A stretch of DNA of 64,000 nt from Paenibacillus polygoni (GTDB taxonomy: Bacteria; Bacillota; Bacilli; Paenibacillales; Paenibacillaceae): the NCBI RefSeq assembly GCF_030263935.1, contig NZ_CP127162.1, positions 1,373,501 to 1,437,500 on the forward strand, written 5' to 3'. Every line of letters starts with the position of its first letter. Within the stretch, counting starts at the first letter, position 1. Made by a program: the position numbers and the translations under genes. The notes beneath the pieces are model-generated. The model searched no databases. It saw only the letters and a program-made list of their open reading frames with translations, and was not told the origin of the DNA. Of this stretch, positions 52,251 to 60,959 are shown in pieces.

Positions 52251-52275
52251 GCATTATGGAGTACATGCTGATCGC

Positions 52276-53472
52276 TTATCGAGACTGTAAAGCAATTTTA
52301 AGCTTATTCATGGCTTCTTCCAGCAAGTGCCTTGAACATGCTACATTCATGCGCATAAATCCTTCTCCATGTTCACCAAAGTCGGTGCCGCTGCTAAAGA
52401 CGAGACCGGCTTCATGAAGCAGAAATTGATAGAGTTCTTTATGAGGTATTTGTAGATTACGAAAATCGATCCACAGCAAATAGGTTGATTCCGGCAGTTC
52501 GACTTTCAATTCCGGTAGATGTGTATGAATAAATTCGGTTACATATACCATATTTTCATGAATGTACTCCAGTGTCTCTGTAAGCCAAGGTTCACCTTCG
52601 CGGTATGCAGCTTCCGTTGCCGCAATACCGAAAATGTTCATTGAAGAGAGTGCATTTTTTTCAATGATTTTCTTAAACTTGTCGCGCAGTTCTTCATTAG
52701 CGATGACGACATTTGACGTATGTAAACCAGCGATATTGAATGTTTTGCTTGCGGCAGTACAGATGATAGAATGCATTTTAGCTTCTTCAGATATCATAGC
52801 GTAAGGGGTATGCAGTCCTTCTTTAAATACGAGATCTGCGTGAATCTCATCGGAGATAACAATTAGGTCATGCTTTGCAGCAATCTCCATTACGTTTTCT
52901 AGCTCTTCTTTGGTCCATACGCGTCCAATTGGATTATGAGGGCTGCATAATACGAGCATTTTAGCTTTTTCATGTTTTGCAACTTGTTCCAAATGAGCGA
53001 GATCCATCTTATAATGGAGCTCATCCTGAAGGAGAGGGTTTAACACCAGTTCTCGTCCATGGTTAGATGCTAACTTGTGAAAAGGTCCGTAAACAGGAGG
53101 CTGTATAATAATATGATCCCCAGGCTCAGTAAAGGCTTCTACTGCCATATTAAGGGCAGGGACGATACCTGGTGTATAAACAAGCCACTCGGGGCTTACA
53201 TTCCAGCCATGGCGTTTTTGCATCCAGTCAGCAATGGATTGCTGAAATGAAGCATTAGGTGTAGCGTAGCCGAGTATTCCATGATCTGCTACATCACGTA
53301 CTGCCCGCAGGACCGGCTCTGGTGCTGTAAAGTCCATGTCTGCAACCCAGAGGGGAATGGCTTCTTTTACCCCAAAAAGGGACTCCATTCCATCCCATTT
53401 CACAGAACGTGTTTCTCTGCGGTTAATCATACGATGAAGCGGATGATCATGATTTGTCGTATTTTTATTCAT
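52276..53472 (-). CDS. PatB/MalY-type C-S lyase (PLP-dependent)
   Basis: The 398-residue fold-type I PLP enzyme resembles PatB/MalY cystathionine beta-lyases, which release pyruvate, ammonia and a thiol from cystathionine or cysteine conjugates. Markers are PLWVADMDFTAPEPV near the N-terminus, PPVYGPFHKL, the PLP-contacting CSPHNPIGRVW, ISDEIHADL, the Schiff-base Lys243 in ASKTFNIAGLHTS and FMRMNVACSR near the C-terminus. GGAGGAAAC precedes the ATG. It is monocistronic with its own terminator. An aminotransferase role is less likely given PatB similarity. Confidence 0.9.
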   Translation of the reverse strand: MNKNTTNHDHPLHRMINRRETRSVKWDGMESLFGVKEAIPLWVADMDFTAPEPVLRAVRDVADHGILGYATPNASFQQSIADWMQKRHGWNVSPEWLVYTPGIVPALNMAVEAFTEPGDHIIIQPPVYGPFHKLASNHGRELVLNPLLQDELHYKMDLAHLEQVAKHEKAKMLVLCSPHNPIGRVWTKEELENVMEIAAKHDLIVISDEIHADLVFKEGLHTPYAMISEEAKMHSIICTAASKTFNIAGLHTSNVVIANEELRDKFKKIIEKNALSSMNIFGIAATEAAYREGEPWLTETLEYIHENMVYVTEFIHTHLPELKVELPESTYLLWIDFRNLQIPHKELYQFLLHEAGLVFSSGTDFGEHGEGFMRMNVACSRHLLEEAMNKLKIALQSR

Positions 53473-53573
53473 TATTTAGTTTCCTCCAACACAATATATA
53501 GCATAGCAATTAATAATGATTATTATCTAATAAAGTAGGTATGAACGCAATGAGACAGGAGTGGAGTGTATAA

Positions 53574-54650
53574 ATGGAACAAAAAGCGATCGTTTTTACC
53601 GGGGGAGGATCTGCCGGACACGTAACGGTGAATTTGGCACTTATTCCTTATTTTCTGCAAAAGGGTGAAAAAGTACATTATATAGGTTCTAAAGATGGTA
53701 TCGAAAAAGAACTTATTCAATCTCTAGAAGAGGTGAGTTATAAAGCAATAGCGACAGGGAAACTACGCAGGTACCTTAGTGTTAAGAATTTGAAAGATCC
53801 TTTTAGAGTGCTAAAAGGGGTGGGGGAAGCTTACCAGTACCTTGGAGATGTGAAACCTTCTATTGTATTTTCGAAAGGCGGATTTGTCTCTGTTCCCGTT
53901 GTTATGGCTGCATGGATGCGTAAAATCCCCGTTGTTATTCATGAATCGGATCTTACCCCGGGTCTCGCTAACCGAATTGCCCTGCCTTTTGCTACGAAGG
54001 TATGTACCACTTTTGAAGAAGCGGCAAAACACCTAAAAGGAAATAAGGCAATTCATATAGGAGCTGTTGTTAGAGAAGAATTACGGCAAGGCGACAAGGA
54101 GCGGGCCAGAAATTGGCTTGGTTTTGTGCAAGAGAAGCCGGTACTGTTATTTATGGGTGGCAGCCTCGGTGCGAAGAAGATGAATGATACGTTGCGGGCT
54201 ATAGTGACCGAGCTTACTGGGAAATATCAGATTGTACATCTCTGCGGGAAAGGTCAAGTGGACCTAGAGATGGGTTCGGTACAAGGTTACAAGGCATTTG
54301 AATATCTTCAGGATGAGCTACCAGATGTGCTTGCTTTAGCAGATATGGTGATTTCAAGAGCAGGTTCAAATGCAATCTTTGAATTTTTAACCTTACATAA
54401 ACCGATGCTGTTGATTCCATTATCTGAGAAGGTAAGCCGTGGAGATCAGCTTTTGAATGCTAAATCCTTTGAAAAATCTGGTTATGCTCATATCTTATGG
54501 GAAGAAGATCTAGCGGAAGATACCTTGCTTGAATCCATTCGTTTGCTAGGTGAGAATAAAGAAAAGATAAGAGCGAAGATGCGGGATTATAATCGACAAG
54601 ATGCGATTTCAGAAATCATCAAAATCATTGAAAATTCACGGTTGAGATAA
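53574..54650 (+). CDS. murG: MurG-like UDP-GlcNAc:lipid I glycosyltransferase (second-type MurG)
   Basis: The 358-residue GT28 enzyme transfers GlcNAc to undecaprenyl-linked MurNAc-pentapeptide on the inner face of the membrane. Motifs are FTGGGSAGHVTVNLALIP (G-loop 1), IVFSKGGFVSVPVV, IHESDLTPGLANRIA (MurG marker, with Glu and Asn), FMGGSLGAKKMN (G-loop 2) and SRAGSNAIFEF (UDP-GlcNAc site). The gene stands away from any mur or fts cluster and ends in a standard C-terminal helix. The sequence resembles the second MurG of the Bacillus cereus group. AGGAGTGGAGTG lies before the ATG. Whether it is the only MurG of the cell is not visible. Confidence 0.88.
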   Translation: MEQKAIVFTGGGSAGHVTVNLALIPYFLQKGEKVHYIGSKDGIEKELIQSLEEVSYKAIATGKLRRYLSVKNLKDPFRVLKGVGEAYQYLGDVKPSIVFSKGGFVSVPVVMAAWMRKIPVVIHESDLTPGLANRIALPFATKVCTTFEEAAKHLKGNKAIHIGAVVREELRQGDKERARNWLGFVQEKPVLLFMGGSLGAKKMNDTLRAIVTELTGKYQIVHLCGKGQVDLEMGSVQGYKAFEYLQDELPDVLALADMVISRAGSNAIFEFLTLHKPMLLIPLSEKVSRGDQLLNAKSFEKSGYAHILWEEDLAEDTLLESIRLLGENKEKIRAKMRDYNRQDAISEIIKIIENSRLR

Positions 54651-54750
54651 GTTTTATTTTGTGGAAAAGCAGGGGATTTCTTCTATCCTGACGAATGAAA
54701 CTAGAATTGATATCTATTCCAATCTATTTCTGCGAGGGGATGAAGACGAA

Positions 54751-55233
54751 GTGAATACACTGCAAAAAAATTCCTTGATTGTGTCTTTTCACGAATGGCA
54801 TGACTGGTTCCGCAAGTGGAGTATAGAGAAGAATACGCTGTGGGATACACCGGTTGCAGCTGGGAAATGGACGGTACGTGAGCTGATTAGTCATATGATG
54901 CGCTGGGATCGTTATTTTTGGGAAGGTGCGATATCTCTGATCATTTCGGGAGAAGAGAAACAGCTGCAAATTCAGCATCTGGATTTCGATATATTTAATG
55001 AGGCGGCGCGTGAACATGCACATACGATCAGTATAGAAGAGTTAGTGCAAGAAACACTCCACTACCGTGAGCAGATTATCCGTGCGCTTCATGAGCTGCC
55101 TGCTGAGGATTGGACGAAAGAATATAAGGGACTGGATGGCGGACCTTTTACGGTACAAAGTTATGTTGAAGATTTTATTTGGCACGATCGCCATCATATG
55201 AAACAACTTGAAGATATGACTAAATCATTATAG
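54751..55233 (+). CDS. DinB/YfiT-fold protein
   Basis: The DinB-like four-helix bundle is a metal-binding fold of thiol transferases. SLIVSFHEWHDWF starts helix 1, KWTVRELISHMMRWDRYFWEG carries the first His, and YVEDFIWHDRHHMKQLE provides the C-terminal His cluster. I choose the GTG at 54751, after GAGGGG, because the 30 upstream codons (from the GTG at 54661) have no family resemblance or ribosome binding site. Bacillithiol- or mycothiol-dependent transferase activity is possible. It precedes two small genes at short spacing. Confidence 0.8.
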   Translation: MNTLQKNSLIVSFHEWHDWFRKWSIEKNTLWDTPVAAGKWTVRELISHMMRWDRYFWEGAISLIISGEEKQLQIQHLDFDIFNEAAREHAHTISIEELVQETLHYREQIIRALHELPAEDWTKEYKGLDGGPFTVQSYVEDFIWHDRHHMKQLEDMTKSL

Positions 55234-55248
55234 CGAGGACGATGTGCG

Positions 55249-55542
55249 ATGATTCTGGAAAGTGCCATGCTGTATGTAACGAAAGGGAATGAATCTGCTT
55301 TTGAACAAGATTTTGCTAAGGCATCTACGATCATATCAAGCATGACAGGGTATATTCATCACGAATTGTACAAATGCATGGAAGCAGATCATCAGTATCT
55401 CCTGTTAGTTCAATGGGAAACACTGGAGGATCACACGATTGGATTTCGAGGTTCGAAAGAATATCAGCAGTGGAAAGAAATCTTGCATCACTACTATGAT
55501 CCTTTTCCAAAAGTAGAGCATTTCGTGAAGGTTAGCTTGTAA
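55249..55542 (+). CDS. Antibiotic biosynthesis monooxygenase (ABM)-fold protein
   Basis: The 97-residue protein has the ABM dimeric ferredoxin-like fold: VTKGNESAFEQDFAKAS, MTGYIHHELYKCME and YLLLVQWETLEDHTIGFRGS. Members range from haem oxygenases to quinol monooxygenases, and most are unassigned. The ATG is 15 bases after the DinB stop, with GAGGACG upstream, so the two are cotranscribed. The C-terminus ends in a short beta strand. Confidence 0.85.
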   Translation: MILESAMLYVTKGNESAFEQDFAKASTIISSMTGYIHHELYKCMEADHQYLLLVQWETLEDHTIGFRGSKEYQQWKEILHHYYDPFPKVEHFVKVSL

Positions 55543-55596
55543 ATAGTGAACTATAAAAGCATTTTCGCATTTCCCATGCATCAAGGGGGAACAGAT

Positions 55597-56055
55597 ATGG
55601 AATACACGATCCGGTCAATGGAGAAGGAAGACCCCATACCTTATGACCTACTACTCCTCGCTGATCCATCGAAAGATGTGATAGACGAGTACCTACCCCG
55701 CGGACAAATAAGCGTTGCCGTATCTCATAGAGCCGTCATAGGAATTGTGGTGCTGCTGCATACCAGGCCGCACACGTATGAGATTGTAAATTTGGCAGTG
55801 AAAGAGGAGTATCAAGGTAAGGGTATAGGAAGAGCATTACTGCGCTATGCAATGGATCATGCAAAGGATCAGGGAGCCTTGACTATTGAGATCGGTACTG
55901 GCAATTCAAGTCTGGATCAGCTCGGTTTGTATCAAAGAGAAGGGTTCCGAATTACGGGAATTGACCGTGATTTTTTTATTAAACACTATCCTGACCCTAT
56001 TATCGAAAATGGTATACCTTGTGTAGATATGCTGCGTCTATCCAAGGAGGTGTAG
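55597..56055 (+). CDS. GNAT N-acetyltransferase
   Basis: The 152-residue acetyltransferase starts at the ATG at 55597 with AAGGGGGAAC upstream; a GTG at 55546 would lack a site. Motif A is at about residues 66-85 (VNLAVKEEYQGKGIGRALL), followed by GTGNSSLDQLGLYQREGFRI, which carries the typical Asn and aromatic residues. Substrate is unknown. A 36-residue membrane peptide gene starts just after the stop codon, and its ribosome binding site overlaps the end of this gene. Confidence 0.88.
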   Translation: MEYTIRSMEKEDPIPYDLLLLADPSKDVIDEYLPRGQISVAVSHRAVIGIVVLLHTRPHTYEIVNLAVKEEYQGKGIGRALLRYAMDHAKDQGALTIEIGTGNSSLDQLGLYQREGFRITGIDRDFFIKHYPDPIIENGIPCVDMLRLSKEV

Positions 56056-56058
56056 CCT

Positions 56059-56169
56059 ATGGTTATTGAGATTTTAGTTATTACTTGTGCAGCTTATACT
56101 CCTATTATTTATAGTTTGATCAAAAGAATAAGACGTCTCGAAGAACAGGTTAAAGAGTTGAAACAGTGA
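56059..56169 (+). CDS. 36-residue membrane peptide
   Basis: The ATG at 56059 is preceded by an excellent AAGGAGGTG that overlaps the end of the GNAT gene. The 36-residue product has one hydrophobic N-terminal segment (VIEILVITCAAYTPIIYSLI) and a charged amphipathic C-terminal helix (KRIRRLEEQVKELK). This is the plan of a small membrane-tethered coiled-coil peptide. The stop (TGA, 56167-56169) is followed by a strong terminator. It is too short for family assignment but has good signals for translation. Confidence 0.7.
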   Translation: MVIEILVITCAAYTPIIYSLIKRIRRLEEQVKELKQ

Positions 56170-56190
56170 GAAAATTAAATGATGAGAAAT

Positions 56191-56229
56191 AAGCCATCGT
56201 AATCCTCAATAAGGATAGATGGCTTTTTG
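56191..56229. terminator. Bidirectional terminator after the membrane peptide gene
   Basis: AGCCATC (56192-56198) pairs with GATGGCT (56218-56224), and ATCCT/AGGAT inside extends the stem. TTTTTG follows, and A-rich sequence precedes. It separates this unit from the convergent oxidoreductase gene. Confidence 0.85.
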
Positions 56230-56262
56230 TTTTTCTTATTGCTGTAATTTTTTATTGAAGTG

Positions 56263-57348
56263 CTATAAATCAGGAATTTCAATCGTCACTTCTTTTCTTG
56301 CCGCTGAAGAACGGAGAACTCCGTCAATAATCGCCTGATTATATAAAATTTGCTCACCCGGTATGGGAGCTGGTAACCGTTTTTGAATGGCATTAGCGTA
56401 GTCAAATATTTTTGCATGAAATAAATTGAGCTGATGATGTTGAATAGGAAGAGGACTTTCTGTATGATGACCAGCAATGTCGTGATACAGCGTCATGCTG
56501 CCGATTCGGCCTTCCCAGCCTCCGCTCCAAGGACCGCTTCCTGCAGGAGTAACTTTTAAACCGGCATCCGTACCAAGAAACATCGTGGGTCCGAGTGTAT
56601 CCATATGCATAGCCCAGGAGATTTTGTAGCTTAGCAAAATATCGCCTTCTAAACGAACCATCGCCGCACCAAAGTCTTCTACGTTAAACATATTTGCTTC
56701 TGGGTGATATTTGGGATTCGTGCCAAAATAATTGGAGGTATAGGCAGATACCGTAAGCGGTTTTGGATAACCTAGCGCATGGAGGACCATATCTAGAGAA
56801 TAGCAGCCAATATCCGCCATAGCTCCTGCGCCGGCAAGATCTTTTCTGATGAATGTCCCCCCAGGCATACCGCGCCTGCGGCCGCCGCCTGCTTCGACAT
56901 AATATACCTTTCCCAGCTGTCCATCTTGAATCAAGCTGCGAATGGACTGCATATTTGGATCATATCTGGGTTGAAATCCAACAGTAAGCATCTTTCCCGT
57001 GCGTTTAGAGACCTCTACCATTTCAATCGCTTGATCGAGCGTTACTGACATCGGTTTCTCTACCATGACATGTTTTCCGGCGTTCAGTGCATCAATAGTA
57101 ATATTGTAATGGGAGAAGTTCGGTGTACAGATGCTGACACCGTCGAGATCCAGTTCCAGCAGATGCCCATGATCGTCAAAGGCTTTTGCCATAGGCAGAT
57201 TTGTTTGTTCTATGAATAAGGATGCTTTGCCTGGAATAATGTCCGCAACGGCTACAACCTCTACATAGTCAAGTTGTTTATAGGCATTTGCATGAGCTCT
57301 TGCAATACCTCCGCTTCCAATGATTCCGATTTTAATTGTACGTTCCAA
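56263..57348 (-). CDS. Gfo/Idh/MocA-family oxidoreductase
   Basis: The 361-residue NAD(P)-dependent dehydrogenase acts on a sugar or inositol-like substrate. The N-terminal Rossmann fold has GIIGSGGIARAHANAY (residues about 8-23) and SICTPNFSHY; the Lys of EKPMSVTLDQA (about 98) is the conserved catalytic lysine. GAGAMADIGCYSLDMVLHALGYP marks the C-terminal substrate domain with conserved Asp and His positions. The start is TTG with AGGAGGAAT upstream. The operon context gives no substrate. A 20-bp palindrome about 100 bases upstream may be an operator. Confidence 0.9.
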   Translation of the reverse strand: MERTIKIGIIGSGGIARAHANAYKQLDYVEVVAVADIIPGKASLFIEQTNLPMAKAFDDHGHLLELDLDGVSICTPNFSHYNITIDALNAGKHVMVEKPMSVTLDQAIEMVEVSKRTGKMLTVGFQPRYDPNMQSIRSLIQDGQLGKVYYVEAGGGRRRGMPGGTFIRKDLAGAGAMADIGCYSLDMVLHALGYPKPLTVSAYTSNYFGTNPKYHPEANMFNVEDFGAAMVRLEGDILLSYKISWAMHMDTLGPTMFLGTDAGLKVTPAGSGPWSGGWEGRIGSMTLYHDIAGHHTESPLPIQHHQLNLFHAKIFDYANAIQKRLPAPIPGEQILYNQAIIDGVLRSSAARKEVTIEIPDL

Positions 57349-58061
57349 GCATCATTCCTCCTTTACCAAATCCATTGATTAATGAAATTACTCTTGCCTT
57401 ATGGTTACCACAATATGCCGCAATGAAACCAGTGTTTTTATATTTATTCTTGTTAACAAGAATATAATTCTACTCCGCAGAGGAAGAGACTCACCAATGT
57501 AAAAGCATTAGCTCAATATCAACAGTTGACTAAAAAGTATAAAATCCATTCAAAACGTGAAAAGTGGGGTACTATAGAGATAGTAACTACCTTTTTAAAA
57601 GGGGAGATTCCCAAGACTTTTGTCTTCTTACTCGTTATTTGGTAGAATCTATAATTGGTGTATTGAAACGTAAATAATGATTCATCTAATTAATGCATCA
57701 ATTACCTTTAAAATTGGAAATGCTCTTCGCTTCAAATCTTTATAGAATAGAATTAGGAACCACAACCATCCTTTCGGATCGGTAGAATAATTAAATGAGG
57801 TGACCGCCTTGGGCTAACATGAGCATCAGTTTACATCTACTATATGAAATAAAGAAACTCACCTTTTTATTGTGAGTGCCCGTAATTCATCGAATATGTA
57901 GTAATGTAATGAAAGATGAGGATGACCAAAGAGCGATTCATTAGTGAAGTTAATTCATATTCTCTTCATATTCACGATTTATAATATGTTTTTAATTAAT
58001 CAGATTTTTATATGGTATTCCGTCCTGGAACAATCCAAAATAATTGACGGAGGGAACATTT
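57349..58061. other. Long intergenic region before odhA
   Basis: This region of about 710 bases contains a perfect 20-bp palindrome (57445-57464), a stop-free frame on the plus strand (57458-57646, about 62 codons without start or ribosome binding site), a TATAAT (57980-57985) without a clear -35, and the odhA ribosome binding site. A small hairpin, ACTCAC/GTGAGT (57857-57877), has no T-run. I find no complete gene or known riboswitch. Confidence 0.5.
57445..57464. promoter_or_regulatory. Perfect 20-bp palindrome, probable operator
   Basis: TATTCTTGTTAACAAGAATA is its own reverse complement. It lies about 100 bases upstream of the minus-strand Gfo/Idh/MocA start. Its pattern is like the Bacillus gluconate-repressor GntR operator (ATACTTGTATACAAGTAT), so a GntR-family regulator is likely, though none is encoded next to it. 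Confidence 0.6.
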
Positions 58062-60953
58062 ATGGCTAACGAAGATGGCAATATGCAAAGCCCTTGGAAA
58101 GCTTATTACGGACCTAATATGGGTTATGTTCAAGAACAATATGATATTTATATAGTAAATCCGGATTCGGTAGATGCTGAATACCGTTTACTTTTTGAGC
58201 AATGGGGACCTCCTCCTGTAGAGGAAATAACAAGTAATAATGAGACTGGGAGTACGGTTGCTTCCGGTGTAGCTGATATCCACCTTTTAAGGAAAGCGGT
58301 TACAATAGGTGAACTGGTACAAAATATACGAAGATTCGGTCATTTAAAAGCGGATATTGATCCTCTTGGAATCAGCGAAAATACAGATACAGATCTTCTA
58401 TCTCCTGGACATTTCGGTCTTAGCGAGCAGGATTTAAGATCATTGCCGGCCTCTATTGTTTGGGAGAATGCAGATCAGACTACCAAAACAGCTTTTGACG
58501 CTGTTACGCGTCTAAATGAATTATATACTGGGCCGATCGCTTTTGAGTTCACGCATATTCAGGACGAAGAAGAACGAAAGTGGCTTAATGAATATATCGA
58601 GTCGGGCAAATTACAAGAGGAACTTAAGGAAGAAGAACGAAAAACACTCTTAAAACGTTTGGTAGAAGTTGAACAGTTTGAACAATTTTTGCACAAGACA
58701 TTTGTTGGACAAAAATGGTTTTCTATTGAAGGCAATGACATGCTTGTCCCTATGCTTGATACTTTTATTGATACGATGATGGATGCAGGTTCAAGTCATA
58801 TTCTAATGGGGATGGCTCATAGGGGTAGACTTAATGTACTTGCTCATATTCTTGGTAAGCCTTACGGCAAAATCTTCTCCAAGTTCCATCAAGCGATCAA
58901 CAAGGATCTTGTTCCTTCGGAATCATCTTCCGGTGTGAACTATGGATGGACGGGTGACGTAAAGTATCATTTAGGTGCTACACGCACGCTTAAAAAAGCG
59001 GATAACATTCAGGCTAAAATCACTCTTGCAAATAATCCGAGCCACCTCGAGTACGTGAACCCTGTCGTTCAAGGTTTCGCTCGTGCTGCGCAAGAAGATC
59101 GAAGCGAGTCAGGTTATCCTAAACAAGACGTGTCTAAAGCCGCAACGATTCTAATGCATGGTGACGCTGCTTTCCCTGGTGAGGGGATCGTAGCTGAAAC
59201 TTTGAACTTTAAAGCACTGAAGGGCTACCAGAATGGCGGAACACTTCATGTTATCGTAAATAATCGAGTAGGTTTTACAACGAACAGCGATGACTCACGG
59301 TCTACGCTTTATTCTAGCGATTTGGCAAAAGGTTATGAAATTCCGATTGTCCACGTTAATGCGGATCATCCGGAAGCATGTGTTGCTGCGATGAGACTTG
59401 CATCAGCGTACCGAAACCGCTATAAGAAAGACTTTTTAATAGATCTGATTGGTTATCGCCGTTATGGTCATAATGAGACCGATGATCCGGAAACGACACA
59501 ACCTACTGTGTATGCAAAAGTGAAAAAGCATGCGCTGGTTACTGAATTGTACGCTGAGTATCTTAGCCAAAAGGGAATTTCATCCGATCTTCTGGCTGAG
59601 TATCGTACAGAAGCGCAGCGTGTTCTGAAACAGGCTTACGAGGAAGTAAAACAAGGAACGGTAAGTCATGAAGAAGTCCATAATAAAGTGGATGCGGGCA
59701 GCAAACGTCTGGATCGACCAGAACGCATGACAAATATGCCGACAGGGGTACCGTTAGAAAAACTTCGTGAGATCAATTCAGAATTACTGAAATGGCCGGA
59801 AGGATTCAAGGTGTATCCGAAGTTGCAGAGAATTTTACAACGTCGTCAAAATGCTCTGGATGAGGGAGAAAAGGTAGACTGGAGTCTCGCTGAAACATTG
59901 GCCTTTGCTTCCATCCTTGCGGATGGTAAACCGATTCGAATGACGGGTCAAGATGCACAGCGTGCAACCTTTGCCCATCGTAACCTGGTTCTACATGATA
60001 CGGAGACAGGCAAAGAGTACAACATGCTGCATCGTTTGCCGCAAGCTAAAGCGTCATTTGCTCTTCATAACAGTCCTTTATCAGAAGAATCTGTTCTTGG
60101 ATTTGAGTATGGATATAATGTTTTCTCTCCAGAGACGCTTGTCATCTGGGAAGCGCAATTCGGTGATTTTGCTAACTGTGCTCAAGTTGTCTTTGATCAG
60201 TTTATATCTTCTGGCCGTTCAAAATGGTCTCAGAATTCGAGTTTGGTTATGCTTTTACCTCACGCAAGTGAAGGACAGGGGCCTGAACATACAAGTGCAA
60301 GATTGGAGCGTTTTTTGCAGATGAGTGCGGATGATAACTGGATTGTTGCCAATCTCTCAAGCAGTGCGCAGTACTTCCACTTACTTCGTCGCCAAGCTGC
60401 CTTGACGGAAACCGAAGATGCAAGGCCGCTCGTACTCATGTCACCGAAGAGCCTGATTCGTAATCCTAGAGTAGCATCGCCAGCTAAGCTGCTTAGCGAA
60501 GGCAGTTTCCAGGCAGTACTCGAACAACCTAACCTTGGTATACAGTCAGAGGGAGTGGAACGGGTATTGTTATGCAGCGGCAAGATAGCTATTGATTTAG
60601 AAGAGGCGATTGATAAAGATAAGGATAAAGACTGGTCTTGGCTTCATATTATCCGTGTAGAACAGCTGTATCCATTCCCTGAACAGGAGATTAAACGGAT
60701 ACTGGCTAGATTCCGCAATCTGAAAGAACTCGTATGGACTCAGGAAGAACCTAAAAATATGGGAGCCTGGAACTATATGGAACCTAAACTGCGCGGTCTT
60801 GCACCAGAAGGTGTTAAAGTAGAGTATGCGGGACGCACCGAGCATTCAAGCCCGGCTACTGGATTCCAGCACGTTCATATTCAAGAACAACAACAAATTA
60901 TCGCTAAAGTATTGAAACAAAATTCGAAGAAAAACATACCACTGGGGAGGTAG
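58062..60953 (+). CDS. odhA: 2-oxoglutarate dehydrogenase E1 component
   Basis: This thiamine diphosphate-dependent enzyme decarboxylates 2-oxoglutarate and transfers the succinyl group to the lipoyl arm of E2. The 963-residue length matches Bacillus OdhA. Markers are the N-terminal SPWKAYYGPNMGYV, ILMGMAHRGRLNVLAHILGK, the ThDP/Mg segment HGDAAFPGEGIVAE with INNRVGFTT-like NNRVGFTT, IGYRRYGHNETDDPE, and a C-terminal QEEPKNMGAW. CGGAGGGAAC precedes the ATG at 58062; a TTG at 58044 would include that site. odhB follows after six bases. Confidence 0.97.
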   Translation: MANEDGNMQSPWKAYYGPNMGYVQEQYDIYIVNPDSVDAEYRLLFEQWGPPPVEEITSNNETGSTVASGVADIHLLRKAVTIGELVQNIRRFGHLKADIDPLGISENTDTDLLSPGHFGLSEQDLRSLPASIVWENADQTTKTAFDAVTRLNELYTGPIAFEFTHIQDEEERKWLNEYIESGKLQEELKEEERKTLLKRLVEVEQFEQFLHKTFVGQKWFSIEGNDMLVPMLDTFIDTMMDAGSSHILMGMAHRGRLNVLAHILGKPYGKIFSKFHQAINKDLVPSESSSGVNYGWTGDVKYHLGATRTLKKADNIQAKITLANNPSHLEYVNPVVQGFARAAQEDRSESGYPKQDVSKAATILMHGDAAFPGEGIVAETLNFKALKGYQNGGTLHVIVNNRVGFTTNSDDSRSTLYSSDLAKGYEIPIVHVNADHPEACVAAMRLASAYRNRYKKDFLIDLIGYRRYGHNETDDPETTQPTVYAKVKKHALVTELYAEYLSQKGISSDLLAEYRTEAQRVLKQAYEEVKQGTVSHEEVHNKVDAGSKRLDRPERMTNMPTGVPLEKLREINSELLKWPEGFKVYPKLQRILQRRQNALDEGEKVDWSLAETLAFASILADGKPIRMTGQDAQRATFAHRNLVLHDTETGKEYNMLHRLPQAKASFALHNSPLSEESVLGFEYGYNVFSPETLVIWEAQFGDFANCAQVVFDQFISSGRSKWSQNSSLVMLLPHASEGQGPEHTSARLERFLQMSADDNWIVANLSSSAQYFHLLRRQAALTETEDARPLVLMSPKSLIRNPRVASPAKLLSEGSFQAVLEQPNLGIQSEGVERVLLCSGKIAIDLEEAIDKDKDKDWSWLHIIRVEQLYPFPEQEIKRILARFRNLKELVWTQEEPKNMGAWNYMEPKLRGLAPEGVKVEYAGRTEHSSPATGFQHVHIQEQQQIIAKVLKQNSKKNIPLGR

Positions 60954-60959
60954 CTTGCT

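Larger units (their letters stand above)
51888..52275. other. Intergenic region upstream of the second importer
   Basis: This 388-base, very AT-rich region contains the operon promoter with cre-like box (51975-52004) and the terminator of the PatB-like gene (52211-52250). I see no small gene or RNA structure in the remaining roughly 200 bases. Confidence 0.5.

Noticed and set aside
57349..58061. Riboswitch or T-box before odhA
   Set aside because: No conserved core, no terminator/antiterminator pair and no T-box sequence seen; only weak unlinked hairpins.
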